A stretch of DNA of 64,000 nt, taken from positions 682,001 through 746,000 of the forward strand of contig NZ_CP102382.1 of the NCBI RefSeq assembly GCF_024628805.1, read 5' to 3'. Of the stretch, positions 7,598 through 17,000 are shown in pieces. Source of the DNA: Paenimyroides aestuarii. GTDB taxonomy: Bacteria; Bacteroidota; Bacteroidia; Flavobacteriales; Flavobacteriaceae. Made by a program: the position numbers and the translations under genes. Each line of letters begins with the position of its first letter. Within the stretch, counting starts at the first letter, position 1. A model generated the notes under the pieces. It saw nothing but the letters and a program-made list of their open reading frames with translations, was not told the origin of the DNA and did not search any database.

Positions 7598-7740
7598 CGG
7601 CAGGCAAAGGGTATTTGAGTAATTGAAGCAGAGAAGGAAGTGATTCAACATTTGGAATTCTATTGACCTTTTCTGTTGAATTTGAGCTGACGGAATCCTA
7701 ATTTCCCAACTATGCAAATACTTCAACGTTGGCAGGCATT
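7598..7740. repeat. cassette junction 4: attC-like palindrome
   Basis: GTATTTG (7611-7617) pairs with CAAATAC (7715-7721) around an apex of about 100 nt, and the right end is a GTTGGCAGGCAT box (7729-7740) similar to the start of the NAD cassette at 4083. GGCAGGCA occurs in the same orientation at both ends (from 7599 and from 7731), which is not the inverted relationship expected of an intact junction, so this one may be a recombinant or degraded copy. Confidence 0.45.
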
Positions 7741-7846
7741 TTAGAACGACACATCAAAAATGAATCAACTTGAAAAAGAAGTTGAACTGTCCGTATAGAA
7801 ATAAATAGAAGAAAAATTAAGAAAGAACGCACAATACAGACAACCC
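7741..7846. other. cassette remnant without a usable ORF
   Basis: After the end box a start codon at 7760 opens only 12 codons before a TAG. There is no longer ORF before the repeated unit at 7847. This looks like the first bases of a truncated cassette. Confidence 0.35.
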
Positions 7847-8002
7847 TTGCACAATTCCCATTTTTCAGAAAACATATAGAATTTCAAACCTCGTTTAAGC
7901 TTTTTTAAGCGAGGTTTTTTTTGAAAAGTATTTTGAAAGGGAATTTTTTTGTACTTGTATAAAATAAGATTCTATTTTTTTTCTATTTTTGAGTGGTGCA
8001 AC
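7847..8002. repeat. ORF-less repeated unit, copy 1 (TTGCAC...GTGCAA ends)
   Basis: A 156-bp unit that recurs at 12,231-12,376 with most bases conserved, including an internal terminator hairpin and the final CTATTTTTGAGTGGTGCAAC. It starts with TTGCAC and ends with its inverse GTGCAA. The sequences outside the two copies are unrelated. It has no ORF. Confidence 0.7.
7886..7925 (+). terminator. rho-independent terminator inside the repeated unit
   Basis: AAACCTCG...CGAGGTTT with extended TTTAA/TTAAG pairing (7886-7898/7905-7917) is followed by a T run. It would end transcripts coming from the NAD operon side before the exosortase genes. Confidence 0.7.
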
Positions 8003-8010
8003 TAGCGAAT

Positions 8011-8135
8011 GGGGGTATGCAAGTTTGCAGAAGAAATATTAATAAATTTTTTTGTATAATTAAACAATTGATATTTTAATCAGTTTCTGTGCTAAAAATC
8101 CTCATCTGCAAAAAGCCGTTTTATAGTACCTCACA
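8011..8135. repeat. cassette junction 5: attC-like palindrome before the exosortase genes
   Basis: TTTGCAG (8024-8030) pairs with CTGCAAA (8106-8112). The right arm GTGCTAAAAATC (8089-8100) is identical to the right arm at 11,597-11,608 and close to that of junction 1 (GCAAAAATCCCC). The arms are weaker than in junction 1. Confidence 0.4.
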
Positions 8136-8143
8136 TATAAAAA

Positions 8144-8683
8144 ATGACAGTACAAACAAACAAGAACATACCATATTATTTGACAGCAGTTGGATTTTTC
8201 ATATTGCTGAAATTTGGTTTTACACTTGCTGACAATAACGACTTAACCTTTCTTCTCAATCCGACCGACAAACTTTTTGGACTTTTGACAGGCTCACATT
8301 CCATTTATCTCTCCGAAAGTGGTTATTTCCACGAAAACTTAAACATCATTATTGACAAATCTTGCTCGGGTTTTAATTTTTGGGTTTTGTGCTTCCTTCT
8401 TTTTACTTACTTGACAGTAAAACACTTTGACAAGACTTTAAGCAAAATCCTTACAATTCCGACTGCTTTAATTGGAGCTTATCTACTGACGATATTTGTA
8501 AATACATCAAGGATTTTTGCCTCTATCATTGTACAGACTCAGACAAAAGGCATTTTTCTGAACCAACAACATATCATACACGAAGCTATTGGCATAATTA
8601 CGAATCTGACTTTCCTGATTTTAGCTTACATACTAATTGAGAAATTATTAATCCACAAACGATACAATGCGAAATTTGCTTAA
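8144..8683 (+). CDS. xrtK: exosortase K (XrtK), membrane transpeptidase-like sorting enzyme
   Basis: A 179-residue polytopic membrane protein with the exosortase catalytic set: Cys74 in IIDKSCSGFNFW, Arg123 in VNTSRIF and His146 in IIHEAIGI, each at the membrane edge. It is much shorter than classical XrtA, as expected for type K. Exosortases recognise C-terminal sorting signals and process substrates at the inner membrane. The immediately overlapping next gene (17 bp) ends in an MSEP tail, the known dedicated substrate of type K enzymes, which makes the assignment strong. Confidence 0.88.
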   Translation: MTVQTNKNIPYYLTAVGFFILLKFGFTLADNNDLTFLLNPTDKLFGLLTGSHSIYLSESGYFHENLNIIIDKSCSGFNFWVLCFLLFTYLTVKHFDKTLSKILTIPTALIGAYLLTIFVNTSRIFASIIVQTQTKGIFLNQQHIIHEAIGIITNLTFLILAYILIEKLLIHKRYNAKFA

Positions 8684-11492
8684 TCCGAAATGGCTATTTG
8701 TTATAAACACGCTACCGTTGGTCGTGTTGTTCTTCCTTTTCTTTGGTCAGTTTAATATCATAAAAACATTATTGGAAGATGACAATATCCAACTTTGGAA
8801 AACTTTTGGCTTTTCGTTGGGAGTACTTGGTTTACTGAATTTTTCTTATGCTGTTTATTTGACTTTAAAGAAAAAGAATGTTTCTGTATGGTTTGGTTTA
8901 ATAGCTCTACTTTGCTACATACCATTCATTTACCTATACGGCTACCATTTAGACAAAATCATTCCATTTTCAATCCCTCAATGGATGGTTTCGGGCAACA
9001 TCTTTTTATATGTTGGGACATTTCTAATGCCGACACTAGCCTATTCATTATTCGTTTTGGTTTCTCATTTTACACCTGAAAGCAAAGAACATAAAGCTTG
9101 GATAAACTTTTTAATTGCAATTGGAATTCCGATTGCAGGTTACTTATTTACTCAAATCATTCTTCCATTATGGCAACCATTTGACAGGGACTTTAGCGTT
9201 CACGCAATAGTGATTCTTGTTATTACTGCTACTTTAGTTTTCCTCTTTTTCTTAATTCGGGGCGCTTTTATACTAGCTACCAAAAAGGCAGAAGTATGGC
9301 AGAAATACCAATTAGCTTGGAAAATTCCAATTGCTATAGTGCTTCCATTAATAGGATTAGCAGTAAACAACGGACACCTATTTAATAATTTCGGACCGAG
9401 TGATTCAGGGATTTTTGGAGATTTCAATAATGCTTGGTTTTATATTCTTGCTGTTGTTAATGGCATATTGGTTTGCTTACCCAACCTTGAAAACAAACTA
9501 TATCGACTATTTGTGTTCATCGGAAGAAGTGTAACATTTGCCTACACATTCTATTTCTTTTTAGTGTTTCTTCCCTTTTTGCCTTTATCAGTAATTGCAA
9601 TTATTGCAATAGGGACAGGATTTTTAATGCTAACCCCTTTACTACTTTTCGTTATTCACATCAACGAGCTTTCAAAGGATTTTACTTACCTAAAAACACA
9701 GCTTTCCAAAAAAATCATCATCGGAATTTCGTTATTGAGCTTTTTGGTAATTCCCGCTTTTATCACCATAACATATTTAAAAGACAAAAGCGTTTTAGAT
9801 GAAACCCTTTCATATTTATATAACCCTGATTACTCAAAACAATACAACATTGATAAAGTTTCGCTTCAAAAAACGCTTAATGTTATAAAAAGCCATAAAG
9901 ACCACAGAGATAGCAGGGGTGGAATATTTGGCAATGGAATTCCCTATTTGTCTTCGTATTTCAATTGGTTGGTTATGGACAACCTTACTTTGTCTGATTC
10001 TAAAATCAACACCGTTGAAAAAATATTTTTTGGCAACACTTCTTTTGATTTACGACCTGAAAATATCCAAAACGACAATGTTCAGTTAAGTAATATTTCC
10101 ACAAACAGCACTTACGATAAATCTCAAAATGCTTGGAAAAGTTGGGTTGACTTGGAAATAACCAACAAAAGTGGAAACACTTGGTTTTCTGAATATGCCA
10201 CAACGATTAATTTACCTGAAGGTTGTTGGATTAGCGATTACTACCTTTATGTTGGTGACGTAAAAGAGCCAGGTATTTTAGCAGAGAAAAAATCAGCAAT
10301 GTGGATATTTTCACAAATCCGAAATGAAAATAGAGACCCGGGAATTCTATATTATTTGACAGGGAATAAAGTTGCATTTAGAGTATTTCCTTTTGCAAAA
10401 GATGAAGTGAGAAAAACGGGAATAGAGTTCTTACATAAAGAGCCAATTACGCTCAACATTGACAACAACATAATTGAATTAGGAAACATTGAAGAAACCA
10501 TTTATGAAAAGATTGAAACTGAAAATATAGCCTACGTTTCAACCCGACAAAAACAAAAATTGAAAACGGTCAAACGTGAACCCTATTTTCATTTTTTGGT
10601 TAACGCTTCTAAAAACCAAAACAGTAATTCAACCGATTTCATTAAAAGAATTGAACAAGTTATTGAAGCCAATCAACCACTTTCGGAAAACGCAAAAATC
10701 AGTTTTGTAAACAGCTATGTAACTACCACTACTTTAGATAAATATTGGAAAGGAGAATATAAAAATCAAACTTTTGAAGGCGGTTATTATTTAGACAGAG
10801 CAATAAGAACAACCTTGTTTAATGCTTATCAAGATAAATCGAAAACATACCCTGTAATTGTAGTAGTGACAGACAGTATTGAAAATGCTGTTTTAGACAA
10901 AGATTTTGCAGACTTAAAATTTACTTTTCCTGAAAGCGACTTGTTTTTCAATCTTGACAAGAAAGGAAATTTAAGAGAGCATTCTTTGACAGAAAACCCA
11001 ATAAAAGAACTGCCTGAAATTCTAAGAGAATGTATGTTTTGTGAAACTGTTTTGGAATACAAGCTAACGGACAATTCTGTTGCCTATTTAGCGAACAATA
11101 ATCAACCAAGCATCATTTTGAGAAAGGATATTTTTGATGTTTCCGAAACAGAAATTAAAGAAAAGAATTGGCAATCTGCCTTGACAATGCAGGGGCAATG
11201 GATTTCGCAAATCCTGCATCCTGAAATTTCAGACAAAGAATGGTTGAATATGGTAAAATACAGTTTCATATCAAAAGTAATGACACCTGTAACATCATAT
11301 TTAGTGGTAGAGAACGAAGCACAAAAAGCAATGCTGAAAAAGAAACAAGAACAGGTTTTATCAGGTAACAAATCCTTAGACCTTGGAGAAGATACTCAAA
11401 GGATGAGCGAACCAAGCTTGATTTTGTTGATAATTCTTCTTGGACTAATATTATGGTTCAGAGAAAAACGAAAAAAACAATTGACCGAATAA
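8667..11492 (+). CDS. MSEP-CTERM protein, dedicated substrate of exosortase K, with VIT-like domain
   Basis: This 941-residue protein starts with about ten hydrophobic segments (residues 1-385), then a large soluble part. Residues about 500-600 resemble a VIT domain (INLPEGCWISDYYLYVGDVK, then KKSAMWIFSQI), and YPVIVVVTDSIENAV near 730 resembles a degenerate von Willebrand A strand; no MIDAS motif is obvious. The end carries MSEPS, a hydrophobic helix (LILLIILLGLILW) and a basic tail (REKRKKQ), the tripartite MSEP-CTERM sorting signal. A one-to-one enzyme/substrate pair in a translationally coupled operon is the known arrangement for exosortase K. The biological role of the substrate is not known. 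Confidence 0.88.
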   Translation: MRNLLNPKWLFVINTLPLVVLFFLFFGQFNIIKTLLEDDNIQLWKTFGFSLGVLGLLNFSYAVYLTLKKKNVSVWFGLIALLCYIPFIYLYGYHLDKIIPFSIPQWMVSGNIFLYVGTFLMPTLAYSLFVLVSHFTPESKEHKAWINFLIAIGIPIAGYLFTQIILPLWQPFDRDFSVHAIVILVITATLVFLFFLIRGAFILATKKAEVWQKYQLAWKIPIAIVLPLIGLAVNNGHLFNNFGPSDSGIFGDFNNAWFYILAVVNGILVCLPNLENKLYRLFVFIGRSVTFAYTFYFFLVFLPFLPLSVIAIIAIGTGFLMLTPLLLFVIHINELSKDFTYLKTQLSKKIIIGISLLSFLVIPAFITITYLKDKSVLDETLSYLYNPDYSKQYNIDKVSLQKTLNVIKSHKDHRDSRGGIFGNGIPYLSSYFNWLVMDNLTLSDSKINTVEKIFFGNTSFDLRPENIQNDNVQLSNISTNSTYDKSQNAWKSWVDLEITNKSGNTWFSEYATTINLPEGCWISDYYLYVGDVKEPGILAEKKSAMWIFSQIRNENRDPGILYYLTGNKVAFRVFPFAKDEVRKTGIEFLHKEPITLNIDNNIIELGNIEETIYEKIETENIAYVSTRQKQKLKTVKREPYFHFLVNASKNQNSNSTDFIKRIEQVIEANQPLSENAKISFVNSYVTTTTLDKYWKGEYKNQTFEGGYYLDRAIRTTLFNAYQDKSKTYPVIVVVTDSIENAVLDKDFADLKFTFPESDLFFNLDKKGNLREHSLTENPIKELPEILRECMFCETVLEYKLTDNSVAYLANNNQPSIILRKDIFDVSETEIKEKNWQSALTMQGQWISQILHPEISDKEWLNMVKYSFISKVMTPVTSYLVVENEAQKAMLKKKQEQVLSGNKSLDLGEDTQRMSEPSLILLIILLGLILWFREKRKKQLTE

Positions 11493-11502
11493 ATAAAGTA
11501 CG

Positions 11503-11641
11503 TGTAGTAACATCACTTATAAGAAAGTCTGGCGTTTCGTGCTTCGTAGGACAAGAAAGTGCTTAGCCAAAATGCAATTTTTCGGTTGAACTATTGTGCT
11601 AAAAATCTCCGCCTTCGCAAAGTGGTAAAACGCTATACAAC
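11503..11641. repeat. cassette junction 6: attC-like palindrome
   Basis: CACTT (11,514-11,518) pairs with AAGTG (11,620-11,624); the right arm GTGCTAAAAATCTCCGCC (11,597-11,614) is shared with junctions 1 and 5. The right end box near 11,630 (GCTATACAACAT) is only roughly the inverse of GTATAACATC just after the next gene (12,213-12,222). Confidence 0.4.
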
Positions 11642-11696
11642 ATATTGTGACTATATTTGAAAACACAAGTATTATATAATTAAACCAAAAATTGAC

Positions 11697-12218
11697 TTGG
11701 AAGAATTAAACTTTTATACAAACAAATTATCATCGTTTTTACTTTTATTTATATCTACAACGTTTGTTGTTTTCGGAATATTTCTCGGTGACAAAATGGT
11801 TGATTTTGAAGAAAAACCTTTTAAGAGTGTAATTCTTGTTTTAATTTTTTTATTAATTACTTTTGGAATTGTTTTATCAATTTTATTGTTGGGAAGAAAA
11901 AAACCACTTTTAGTAATTACTGATAAACAAATAATAATTCATAGTGTTTTAACTTCATCTAAAACTATTGAATTTAACAATGTGAAATCATTTTTTATAG
12001 TTAATAACTATTATTACGGAATTAAGACAAACAGACAAATATTTATTGAACTGAAAAAGCCAACAGAAAATTTTTCAAATATGTGGTTCTATAAATTTCT
12101 CAGCAAGATAAGTAAACCTTTAGCGAACGCACAATATTCTATTTATAAAGATTTTCTAAATATCAAGCAACAAAAACTACTCGAAATATTAAACAGAAAA
12201 ATGAAAAGCGTCGTATAA
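11697..12218 (+). CDS. two-helix membrane protein, possibly STM3941 family
   Basis: 173 residues with two hydrophobic segments (about 12-30 and 43-66) and a soluble C-terminal part that looks like a PH-like bacterial domain (LLVITDKQIIIHSVLTSSKT, then IEFNNVKSFFIV). The start is TTG; no in-frame ATG precedes the first helix. The arrangement resembles STM3941-type proteins, but I am not certain. It is alone between two cassette-like junctions, and the stop is followed directly by a TATAACATC box. Confidence 0.5.
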   Translation: MEELNFYTNKLSSFLLLFISTTFVVFGIFLGDKMVDFEEKPFKSVILVLIFLLITFGIVLSILLLGRKKPLLVITDKQIIIHSVLTSSKTIEFNNVKSFFIVNNYYYGIKTNRQIFIELKKPTENFSNMWFYKFLSKISKPLANAQYSIYKDFLNIKQQKLLEILNRKMKSVV

Positions 12219-12230
12219 CATCTGCAACCC

Positions 12231-12376
12231 TTGCACAATTCCCATTTATCAGAAAACATATAGAGTTTCAAACCTCGTTTAAAGCCTTATTAAGCGAGGT
12301 TTATTTTTTGAAAAGTATTTTTTTTGTACTTGCATAAAGTAAGATTCCATTTTTTTCTATTTTTGAGTGGTGCAAC
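12231..12376. repeat. ORF-less repeated unit, copy 2
   Basis: Second copy of the unit at 7847-8002, 146 bp, again bounded by TTGCAC (12,231-12,236) and GTGCAA (12,370-12,375). It lacks a 10-bp stretch of copy 1 and its hairpin (12,270-12,302) is followed by a poorer T run. The copies are direct repeats flanking 4.2 kb that includes the exosortase pair. With the next palindrome it fills the 307-bp gap before the following gene. Confidence 0.7.
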
Positions 12377-12480
12377 AAGAAAGTCGGTTTTGCAAAATCT
12401 CTTCCTAGGCAAGCTCGTAAAAAGAACTTCGCAAAACCGCCGCCTCAATGGCGTGCATTTGAAAAAAACGGTACGAAAAA
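12377..12480. repeat. cassette junction 7: hairpin after the repeated unit
   Basis: CGGTTTTGC (12,385-12,393) pairs perfectly with GCAAAACCG (12,431-12,439) around a 37-nt loop. The position, directly after the repeated unit and before the next ORF, matches junction 5. Confidence 0.4.
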
Positions 12481-12525
12481 CGAAAATTCAACTTTTATAA
12501 TCAAAATTTAAATTGAGAAAATTAA

Positions 12526-12924
12526 ATGAAATATATAATTAAATTATTTCTTATCATCTTACTTCTGACTTCTTGCAAATCGGACAACGAATAGTGGAAA
12601 ATTAAAAAAGTAGAACTTGGCAATGATAATAATGTATATTTAAAATCGTGGATTTGGGGATTAAGAGGAGAGCACTCTCGAACAATTATTTCGGAAAATG
12701 ATAAAAAAGACTATTCAGAAAATAAGGATATTGATATTGGGCAGTTCGTTGTAATTCGCTACAGAATTGAAAACGGAAAATTTATCTTATTGGAATCAAA
12801 CAATTACGGAATTCGAAAACAAATAAAAACTGAAATGGAAAATGTTGAAATACGATATGTTTCAGTTAATGAATTTCTGAATTCGAAAGAAAATTATGTA
12901 GAAAATTTTAAAAGTAAAAATTAA
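12526..12924 (+). pseudogene. small lipoprotein gene interrupted by one TAG
   Basis: ATG at 12,526 opens a clear lipoprotein signal (MKYIIKLFLIILLLTSCKSD, lipobox LTSC), then TAG at 12,592-12,594 (codon 23) interrupts. The same frame runs on for 109 codons with normal composition (WKIKKVELGNDNNVYLKSWI) to a TAA at 12,924. Only the single stop separates the secretion signal from the body. Either the gene is inactivated or the base is a consensus error. Family not recognised. Confidence 0.65.
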
Positions 12925-12942
12925 TAAACAAAAAAACGACAT

Positions 12943-13078
12943 GCTAACATTGTATAAAAATAATTACGGCTTAGTGCTTAATAAAAAATCATTAAGTATT
13001 TATAGTGCCTCATTTTTCTTCGGAAAATCCTTGCATACAAAACCGCAACTATTCTAATAAATAACCGTTATTGGCAAG
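12943..13078. repeat. cassette junction 8: attC-like palindrome
   Basis: GCTAAC (12,943-12,948) starts the unit, TTGTAT (12,950-12,955) pairs with ATACAA (13,035-13,040), and GTTATTGGCAAG (13,067-13,078) ends it. That end box resembles GTTACCGGCAAG at 3257. Confidence 0.45.
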
Positions 13079-13095
13079 TACATAACAACTACACA

Positions 13096-13788
13096 ATGAA
13101 AAAACAACTAACATTTTTATTTCTTACTTTGACAGTTTCTGTTTTTGGTCAAGTCAAACAATACAAAAATCCATCTGACTTTATACCAAAAGGATATGTA
13201 ATTCATAAGTATGAAGGCGGAATTTCATCTGGAAGTTGGGACGAAATAAAAGGAGACTTAAACAAAGATGGATTGGAAGATATTGTTCTTATTATTAAAG
13301 GAACTGACAAAAGTAAATTCATAAAAGATGAATACCGTGGAGAATTAGACCGAAATCGAAGAGGTATTATTGTACTATTTAACAAAGGAGCTTTTTACGA
13401 ATTAGCTTCAAAAAATTACGATTGTTTTTCTTCCGAGAATGAAGATGGCGGTGTATATTTTGCTCCTGAACTTTATGTTGAAATAAAAAAAGGAAAATTA
13501 CACATCAGTTATGGTCACGGAAGATACGGGAATTGGGGTTACACATTTAGGTATCAAAACGGAGATATGGAATTAATTGGTTACGACTCGTATTCAAGCC
13601 GTGGTCCAGTTCCGCAATATGAAGTGAGTATAAATTTTTTGACTAATAAGAAACTAACAAGAGATAATCTAAATAAATATGACGATGATGACTCCAATGT
13701 TAAATACAGAGAAACTTTGGAAAATATGAAAATAAAAAAAATTTTAAGATTATCTGAAATTAAGGATTTTGACGAACTTGAATTTTGA
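13096..13788 (+). CDS. exported protein with an FG-GAP-like calcium-loop motif
   Basis: 230 residues with a signal peptide (MKKQLTFLFLTLTVSVFGQV). GDLNKDGLEDIVLIIKG at about 53-69 is a DxDxDG-type loop as in FG-GAP or VCBS repeats, but only one repeat is visible. The remainder is unrecognised and rich in Tyr, Gly and Asp. It is the last cassette-like gene; the region beyond the following palindrome switches to minus-strand chromosomal genes. Confidence 0.6.
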   Translation: MKKQLTFLFLTLTVSVFGQVKQYKNPSDFIPKGYVIHKYEGGISSGSWDEIKGDLNKDGLEDIVLIIKGTDKSKFIKDEYRGELDRNRRGIIVLFNKGAFYELASKNYDCFSSENEDGGVYFAPELYVEIKKGKLHISYGHGRYGNWGYTFRYQNGDMELIGYDSYSSRGPVPQYEVSINFLTNKKLTRDNLNKYDDDDSNVKYRETLENMKIKKILRLSEIKDFDELEF

Positions 13789-13802
13789 TTAAAAAAACTG
13801 CT

Positions 13803-13942
13803 CTTAACGTATAAAACGTTTTGCGTCAGGCGGGCTGAAGTGCAAAATTCAACGGCAGTTATTCAATTAAAATTTAATAATAAATTCGGCTTTTGTGCCT
13901 CGAAATCCCTTACATGTCAAATCCGCCGCCACGTTAACATAT
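13803..13942. repeat. cassette junction 9: attC-like repeat at the end of the array
   Basis: TTAACGT (13,804-13,810) pairs with ACGTTAA (13,931-13,937). The body, including GTTTTGCGTCAGGCGGGCTG, is almost identical to junction 2 over roughly 80 bp, which makes these two the clearest sequence-related copies. No further cassette follows. Confidence 0.55.
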
Positions 13943-14052
13943 ATACAAAAAAGAGCCGGCTACACAAACAGTACATTTTGTTTGCCAATCGCAAAAAAGG
14001 ACTAATGAAACTGAAATAAAAAAGAGTGTATCGCTTTCTATAAACAAAACCA

Positions 14053-14076
14053 AAAGGAAGCCAATTGACTTCCTTT
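14053..14076 (-). terminator. terminator after the AAA+ ATPase gene
   Basis: AAAGGAAG/CTTCCTTT (14,053-14,060/14,069-14,076) forms a hairpin overlapping the end of the minus-strand ATPase gene. It also separates this gene from the plus-strand cassette region. Confidence 0.5.
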
Positions 14077-17000
14077 ATTTTTCTTTAATAACCTTAATAA
14101 TTCCTTCCAGATTTTCGTTTAAGTTCAGCATTTCGGCAAACACTTTATCATCTTTAGCCAAACCGCCGTGCTTGTTGTTTTTGCGGAACATTTCTTTAAT
14201 TTCATGCCAACGAATTTTCTCATTGGTTGTGAGTAGTCCGGCAAGCTCTTTTAGTTTTAACAAGTTGCTTTCGGTATCGGCAGTGAGCGTTTGTGATTCG
14301 CTTTCATAATGCGTGAGCATCAAATCGTTGATTTCTTTTTCGTTCATCATAGGCACTACTTGCGCCACCAATTTGTTCATATTTCGGTAGGAACCTTGCA
14401 TTTTAAATGCCGGTTCGGTGCGGTAAGCATCTTGCATGGCAGCACTTTGAATATATTCTTGGTTTACTTTAATCACCAAATTGCGAATTGTAATTAAATG
14501 TTTCATTACTGCCACAAAATCATCGATTTCTTGTTTGCTATAATTTCCTTCTAAATCAGGTAATTGCTCTGCATTTTGCGTCACAAAATCAACCAAAGTA
14601 TAAAAATCAGTGAACGATTTACTCACAATTTTTTCCAGGTATTTGTTTTCGACTGCTGCGTTTTCCAATAGGCTTAAATGAAACAAATGTTCGGTATCGC
14701 CTATCACATCACCCAAATTATACACATCGGCTCGGTTTGCCAACATATCCGGAATTTGAAACTTTGAACCGCTTTCGGTGTACGGATTTCCCGCCATCAC
14801 AATGCAAAAACGTTTCCCACGCAAATCATAGGTTTTACTTTCACCATCAAAAATCCCGTCAATTTTTCGCTGCCCATCGGCCAATGAAATAAATTTTTGT
14901 AAGAATTCCGAACTTAAATGCTGAATATCGTCTAAGTAAAGCATCACGTTGTCTGCCATTTCAAACGATAAATTGATTTTTTTCAATTCTTCGCGTTCAC
15001 CTGATGTTTTGGCTTCTAATGGATCGATCGATGTAATTGAATGCCCAATGGTGGGACCGTTTACTTTCACAAAGTGCAACCCCATTGTTTTTGCTAAATA
15101 TTCCATTAACGTGGTTTTTCCATAACCAGGTGGCGAAATTAAGAGCAACATTCCCATGCGCGCCGTGCGTTTATTATCGCCTGCCGTGCCCAATTGCTTT
15201 GCCAAATTGTTGCCAATCAGCGGAAAATAAACCTCGTTGATTAATTTGTTGCGCACAAATGAAGTAAGCACTTTTGGTTGTAATTCATTTATTTTTAGCG
15301 ATTTTTCATACGATGAACTCAATTGATTTTTTAATTGCACGAATGCTTCAAACCGAGGTGCTTTGTGCTGTGTGAAATCGGCTAATTTTTCTGTAAATTC
15401 ATAATAATCTATTTGAAACAATCCGTTTTGCAGGCTGTTGTGGTTTCCTTTTAAATCGTTTACTTCAATAGCATCGTTCGCAAAAATCAATTGGTATTCT
15501 TCGGTAGAAAATAATAAAAGAACGGCTGCCTCTTCGATATATTTTCGATAGCTTTCTAAATCAACATGCTCATCAACAAAAGCATGCAACCAATTTAAAA
15601 TTAAATAATAGCGATCGGTAGCAGAAAACTGCTCGTTTTGCACATCATTCTGAAAATCGGCGGCTAACCTTTTATCGTTTAAAACCCTTAAAAAATCTTG
15701 TTTTAAAAGTGTGCTGGTTTCGCTCACTGCAAATTTATTATACAAACTAAAGGTTTCAAACAAGTAATTTGCCACTTGCTTTTTATCAATTTTGGTAAGA
15801 TCTAGATGGGTTTCCCATTGCTCGAAACAAGCTTGTATCTGCACAATTGCCGATTGATAGTGTGGTGTGTTTGGAAACGTTTTCAACACCAAATGAGCCG
15901 ATTGAACATAGGCCTGTAATTTCTGTTGTACCGTATCTTGCAGCGAATGCCAAAACAACTGTGCAATAGCCCGGGTGGAAATGGAATACCGCAATGCGCC
16001 CAATTTATCTTCAACCGCAGCCAAGGCATTGTAAATAAGCAAAGCGTCGTGGTTGTGCACGCCTTTAATATATCCTTCGGAATATTTTTTTTCTACGGAT
16101 TGATTAATGAAATTTTCTGCTTGAAAATCTTTTTGATTTCGTGCCAAAAATGTTTGATATGCCAAATATGACGCGCGATACACTTCACTGTTTTCTGAAA
16201 CCAATTCCTGATTCCAAATATCTTTATAGTTAACCAAATCTTCGTTTTGAACCTTTTGGTAAAAACTGGTTCCGGTTAAATGATAAAAAAGTTCGTTGTT
16301 GCGGTTTACCAAGGTTAAACTCAATGCTTGTGTGTTCACCGAAAAATGGTGCTTTCCTAGTGCAATGATGTTTTCACCGTTTACATACAATTCTTTTTTA
16401 TCACGCAAAATGCGCAAGGTGTCTTCTTGTGCTTTTTTTAATAAATTTTCTAAATTTTCAGCCTTCGAAATATCGTTCAGTGTTTTTAGCTCGGTCACCA
16501 ATTGCCGTATTTTATCTACCATTAAATCAGAAGCAAAAAAGCTTAAAACAGCTTCTTTCGCTGTAAAGGTTTCTGCTTTGTTTTCAATGTTTTTAAGCAC
16601 GCGCAAACCAATTTGCTCTAAGGCATCAGCACGCTTGTTTATTTGTGATACAATTTGTTCGCGCTTGATATGAAAGGCTTTCACTACCTCATCGCGTTTA
16701 TCGGCAATTTTTAAAGCAAAATCATCAATATCTGCAAATTTACTTTCCAGTTCTTCTAGCTGAACAATGACTTTGGTGTAGTATTCATCGGTTTTTTCTG
16801 CCGATGTTGCTAATTCTAAATAATTTGTTACTGTTTGCTCTAGCAAGGTTAATTGTGCTGCAAATTCGGCACCGGCTTCTTGATTTCTTAGGGTTTGAAT
16901 TTTTCGGCTAAGTTGCGCACGAACTTCGTTTAAGGAGCTAAAAATAACCGATATTTTCTCAACAATTTTTGTTGTTTGTGTTGCATCTTCAATTTTTAAA

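Noticed and set aside
1-14000. Integrative conjugative element or prophage
   Set aside because: No integrase, relaxase, conjugation, capsid or terminase genes are visible; only the decayed IS110 gene is mobile-type.
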